A DNA stretch of 40,041 nt from Minisyncoccus sp041663305. GTDB lineage: Bacteria > Patescibacteriota > Minisyncoccia > Minisyncoccales > Minisyncoccaceae. How positions within the stretch are numbered: the first letter of the stretch is position 1; each line of letters opens with the position of its first letter. The position numbers and the translations under genes were made by a program. Below the pieces are notes generated by a model. That model was not told the DNA's origin, made no database searches, and was given only the letters and a program-made list of their open reading frames with translations. Of this stretch, positions 38,416 to 40,041 are shown piece after piece. Location of the stretch: contig JBAYMT010000009.1 in assembly GCA_041663305.1 (NCBI GenBank), forward strand, positions 1 to 40,041. The letters are read 5' to 3'.

Positions 38416-38505
38416 ATGCCTTTAAGTTTTCTGAAAGAAAACTATTTATCTCGCCTCAGGCGGACCAAGTACTAGTTACTAATTACTGGTTACTAACTAC
38501 TAATT
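38416..38505 (+). repeat. Modular intergenic repeat after gatA
   Basis: GATGCCTTTAAGTTTTCTGA hairpin module (AGTTTTC/GAAAACT), the ATCTCGCCTCAGGCGGACCA module, then the tail GTACTAGTTACTAATTACTG and on. It is nearly identical to 24992-25080 over about 80 bases. The minimal form of the element is therefore one hairpin, one palindrome and the tail. Confidence 0.85.
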
Positions 38506-38532
38506 GTATTTCTCAGTATTTCAGTGTACATT
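38504..38532 (+). promoter_or_regulatory. Possible promoter upstream of 38548
   Basis: TTGTAT (38504-38509) overlaps the end of the repeat tail, and TACATT (38527-38532) is 17 bases away. TATAAA at 38538-38543 is an alternative -10 without a -35 partner. Confidence 0.35.
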
Positions 38533-38547
38533 TAATATATAAATGCT

Positions 38548-39054
38548 ATGTCCATTGAAGAAATAAATCTATTTTTAACCTCAACCGAACTAAGAAACTT
38601 TTTACTCCCATTCAAGATTATAGCAGTCTTTCTTGCCATTGCTTTTTTGTATGGAGCAAATAAATATTACAAAATAGAAAAATTTGCAGTCAGCGAATGG
38701 ATACGAAAATACAATCACTTTTTTCATATGACCAGTCCGGCCGAAACAAAAGCTTTTCCCCAACGCTTTCAAGCAATTGTAGACTTAGTAAATAAAAAAA
38801 ATCAAATTGATATTAAGTCCGCATTGCTAAAAAGCCAATACTTGCTTTGGGACGTTTTTAAAAAACTCAAAATATCAGAAGAAATGCTCAACGAAGTTTC
38901 GGAAGAACAATTGCCCAATGCCAAAGCCATGAAAGAATTGATAGAAACCGCCGATAAAGTAAAACATGATCCAGCCTATTCAGTAAACATAGAAAAAGCT
39001 CGCGAACTTTTCATACTGATGAGAGATACTCTAATCAAACTAAACATAATCTAG
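38548..39054 (+). CDS. Uncharacterised single-pass membrane protein
   Basis: A 168-residue protein with one membrane helix at about 20-40 (Leu-Pro-Phe-Lys-Ile-Ile-Ala-Val-Phe-Leu-Ala-Ile). It is followed by a helical cytoplasmic or external domain of about 120 residues, with a Ser-Gln-Tyr-Leu-Leu-Trp-Asp-Val-Phe-Lys-Lys-Leu helix in the middle (about 93-104), then an Asp/Pro-containing turn and a last helix (Ala-Arg-Glu-Leu-Phe-Ile-Leu-Met-Arg). No family is recognised. It lies 3 bases upstream of the thymidylate kinase gene, in the same operon. Confidence 0.8.
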   Translation: MSIEEINLFLTSTELRNFLLPFKIIAVFLAIAFLYGANKYYKIEKFAVSEWIRKYNHFFHMTSPAETKAFPQRFQAIVDLVNKKNQIDIKSALLKSQYLLWDVFKKLKISEEMLNEVSEEQLPNAKAMKELIETADKVKHDPAYSVNIEKARELFILMRDTLIKLNII

Positions 39055-39057
39055 CTT

Positions 39058-39681
39058 ATGGAAAATTGGAATAGAGGAAAATTGATAATAATAGACGGAA
39101 TCGATGGTTGCGGAGGAGAAACACAAACAAAACTGCTGAAAGAAAAATTGGAAAAAGAAGGTAAAAAAGCAAAAATTTTTGAATCACCCAACTACGAACG
39201 CCCCGCAGGTAAGTTATTGGACAATTTTTTGCATAGTGAATACGAATTATCTCCGGAATTCTTAACTCTTATCTATTACGCAGACTTTGTTGATACCAAA
39301 ACCGAAGTAGAAAAAGCCCTAAGTGAAGGATACATAGCAATATGCGATCGATATGTCACAACAACTATGGCATATCAATCAGTACAGGGCATAAGATTAG
39401 AACAAATAGAACAGTTATTAAAAACTATCCCGATACCAAAACCCGATATCGCAATATACTTGAGCATATCAGCCGAAACTTCTGCCAAAAGAAAATTTGC
39501 CGAAAAGGGAAACCTTGATAGATTTGAAAAGGATCTGGAATTCCTCACAAAAATAACCTCGAAATATATCGAAAACGCAAAGAATAACGTATATTGCAAG
39601 CAAGAAATCATTGATGCCGAAAAACCGATCGAAGAAGTCGCCCAAGAAATATATTCAAAGGTAATTCAGATAATAGAATAA
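39058..39681 (+). CDS. tmk: Thymidylate kinase homologue with altered P-loop
   Basis: The 207-residue protein has the overall Tmk layout. Ile-Asp-Gly-Ile-Asp-Gly opens the P-loop (12-17), Glu-Ser-Pro-Asn follows the first helix, Cys-Asp97-Arg98-Tyr-Val is the DRY motif, Thr-Thr-Met-Ala-Tyr-Gln (102-107) is the base-binding segment, and Arg-Lys-Phe-Ala ... Asp-Arg-Phe-Glu the LID region. The P-loop reads Gly-Cys-Gly-Gly-Glu-Thr-Gln (17-23), where thymidylate kinases have Gly-x-Gly-Lys-Ser/Thr-Thr-Gln, so the Walker A lysine is replaced by Gly and the next residue by Glu. It may be an active divergent kinase, a kinase of altered specificity, or a non-catalytic homologue. The upstream gene ends 3 bases before it. 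Confidence 0.85.
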   Translation: MENWNRGKLIIIDGIDGCGGETQTKLLKEKLEKEGKKAKIFESPNYERPAGKLLDNFLHSEYELSPEFLTLIYYADFVDTKTEVEKALSEGYIAICDRYVTTTMAYQSVQGIRLEQIEQLLKTIPIPKPDIAIYLSISAETSAKRKFAEKGNLDRFEKDLEFLTKITSKYIENAKNNVYCKQEIIDAEKPIEEVAQEIYSKVIQIIE

Positions 39682-39683
39682 TA

Positions 39684-39703
39684 ACTGCTAATAGGCAGTT
39701 TTT
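39684..39703 (+). terminator. Terminator after tmk
   Basis: ACTGC (39684-39688) pairs with GCAGT (39695-39699), followed by T to 39703. The stem is short, so termination may be partial. Confidence 0.6.
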
Positions 39704-39713
39704 ATTTAGAAGC

Positions 39714-39741
39714 TTGATTTTATTGCAATTTCTGTTAAAAT
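39714..39741 (+). promoter_or_regulatory. Promoter of the tRNA pair
   Basis: TTGATT (39714-39719) and an extended -10 TGt-TAAAAT (hexamer 39736-39741) are 16 bases apart, about 15 bases before the first tRNA. Confidence 0.5.
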
Positions 39742-39761
39742 ACTAATGTTATTCATAATAT

Positions 39762-39832
39762 AGCGGTTTAGAGGAGTAGTACCTCGCCAGTCTCATAAGC
39801 TGGAGACCCTAGTGCAATTCTAGGAACCGCAA
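39762..39832 (+). tRNA. tRNA-Met (CAU), probable initiator tRNA, unusual
   Basis: A cloverleaf can be drawn. The acceptor stem is 6 pairs, GCGGTT (39763-39768) with AACCGC (39825-39830), and an A1-A72 mismatch at the end (39762/39831). The D stem is GAGG/CCTC with A11-U24, the anticodon arm CCAGT/GCTGG with loop CTCATAA (anticodon 39794-39796), and the T stem CCTAG/CTAGG. The open first pair, A11-U24 and the loop CTCATAA are initiator features. Oddities are the lack of the three G-C pairs in the anticodon stem, a 7-base D-loop, and a T-loop of TGCAATT. CCA is not encoded. Confidence 0.75.
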
Positions 39833-39862
39833 CATTTATTGGAGCTCCTCGCTTCAAAACAA

Positions 39863-39935
39863 GCCTGAGTAGCTCAGTGGTTAGAGCACTCGTTTCATAA
39901 GCGAGTTGTCGTGGGTTCGACTCCCACCCCAGGCA
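39863..39935 (+). tRNA. tRNA-Met (CAU), elongator type (or lysidine-modified Ile2)
   Basis: Standard 73-base cloverleaf. The acceptor is GCCTGAG with CCCAGGC (one A-C mismatch at the sixth pair), the D-arm contains AGCTCAGTGGTTAGAGCA, the anticodon arm is CTCGT/GCGAG with CAT at 39896-39898, and the T-arm is GTGGG/CCCAC with loop TTCGACT. CCA is not encoded. CAU tRNAs of this shape can be elongator Met or, after lysidine modification, Ile; sequence alone does not decide. Confidence 0.93.
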
Positions 39936-39989
39936 CACCGATTGATTGAAGTGATAGAATTTTGAATACTACTTAACATAGATAGAAAT

Positions 39990-40041
39990 AAGGAGTCGAA
40001 GACGAAAAGCTGACTGAGCTTTGAGACAGGCTTGAAGAAAG
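39990..40041 (+). ncRNA. rnpB: Possible 5' end of RNase P RNA, cut by window edge
   Basis: The last 50 bases contain AAAGCT/AGCTTT (40006-40011 with 40017-40022), an AGCTGAC element, AGACAG, and at the very end GAAGAAAG. In bacterial RNase P RNA an AGCUGAC...AGACAG region precedes the highly conserved GAGGAAAGUCC, whose first half the edge of this window resembles. The resemblance is short and incomplete, so this is a suggestion only. No protein-coding frame is evident. Confidence 0.3.

Noticed and set aside
1..40041. Recoding of UGA as glycine or tryptophan
   Set aside because: All genes keep full expected length with UGA as stop, and no conserved motif is interrupted by an in-frame TGA. 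Only the absence of TGA as stop is unusual.
1..40041. Insertion sequence or prophage
   Set aside because: No transposase, integrase, recombinase or phage structural gene was found. The repeats are non-coding and short.

Overview
The window is about 40 kb of compact, AT-rich bacterial DNA. It carries 40 protein genes (one cut by the left edge), two CAU tRNAs and, at the right edge, possibly the start of a structured RNA. I read it as a Candidate Phyla Radiation (Patescibacteria, Parcubacteria-like) chromosome. The reasons are the short housekeeping enzymes, several small conserved proteins of a kind I associate with such genomes, the scarcity of Shine-Dalgarno sites, an archaeal/rickettsial-type ValRS, GluRS plus GatCA for indirect Gln-tRNA synthesis, and a MurL-containing cell wall operon. 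This placement is inference from content. The code is standard in the sense that all ORFs are intact with UGA read as a stop. However, none of the 40 genes ends in TGA (29 TAA, 11 TAG).

Layout. 1-3300: the tail of one and all of a second Ig/PKD-repeat surface protein, closed by bidirectional terminators. 3301-5670: valS on the minus strand. 5966-14488: rarA, obg, a membrane-anchored protein with a duplicated Cys-rich tail, a U32-family protein, rmuC and rlmN. 14546-15771: an orphan small gene and pyrH. 15996-17106: a minus-strand pair of uncharacterised proteins. 17363-20099: an RRM protein, then a PD-(D/E)XK nuclease-like protein with exonuclease VII (xseA, xseB). 20161-21704: a protein built of two zinc/HNH-like modules, then thioredoxin and a ferredoxin:thioredoxin-reductase-type catalytic subunit. 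21893-24714: efp and a partner, a HAD phosphatase, a PHP phosphoesterase and an 85-residue orphan behind a perfect consensus promoter. 25133-27768: thpR, murC and a single-domain response regulator. 27807-38410: a long run dacA-mraY-murL-murD-ftsW-murG-gltX-(secreted peptide)-gatC-gatA. 38548-40041: a membrane protein, a thymidylate kinase homologue with an altered P-loop, and the tRNAs.

Functionally the right half is a peptidoglycan precursor operon joined to Glu/Gln-tRNA synthesis. MurC adds L-Ala. A MurD homologue together with MurL suggests that D-Glu is made by adding L-Glu and epimerising it on the nucleotide precursor. MraY and MurG then build lipid II, FtsW polymerises it and DacA trims it. 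The middle is enriched in DNA repair and recombination (rarA, rmuC, xseAB, RecB-like nuclease) and in small redox proteins.

The most striking unexplained structure is a family of modular intergenic repeats filling twelve gaps. Each is made of small hairpin modules ending in an (AC)TAATTAC-type tail, always in the same orientation and usually abutting the next start codon. Two copies also carry an inverted left arm, as a miniature mobile element would. Other points are a 127-bp near-palindrome downstream of efp, a tandemly duplicated zinc/HNH-like protein, a Tmk without its Walker lysine, an Obg with a degenerate G4 motif, and an odd initiator-like tRNA.
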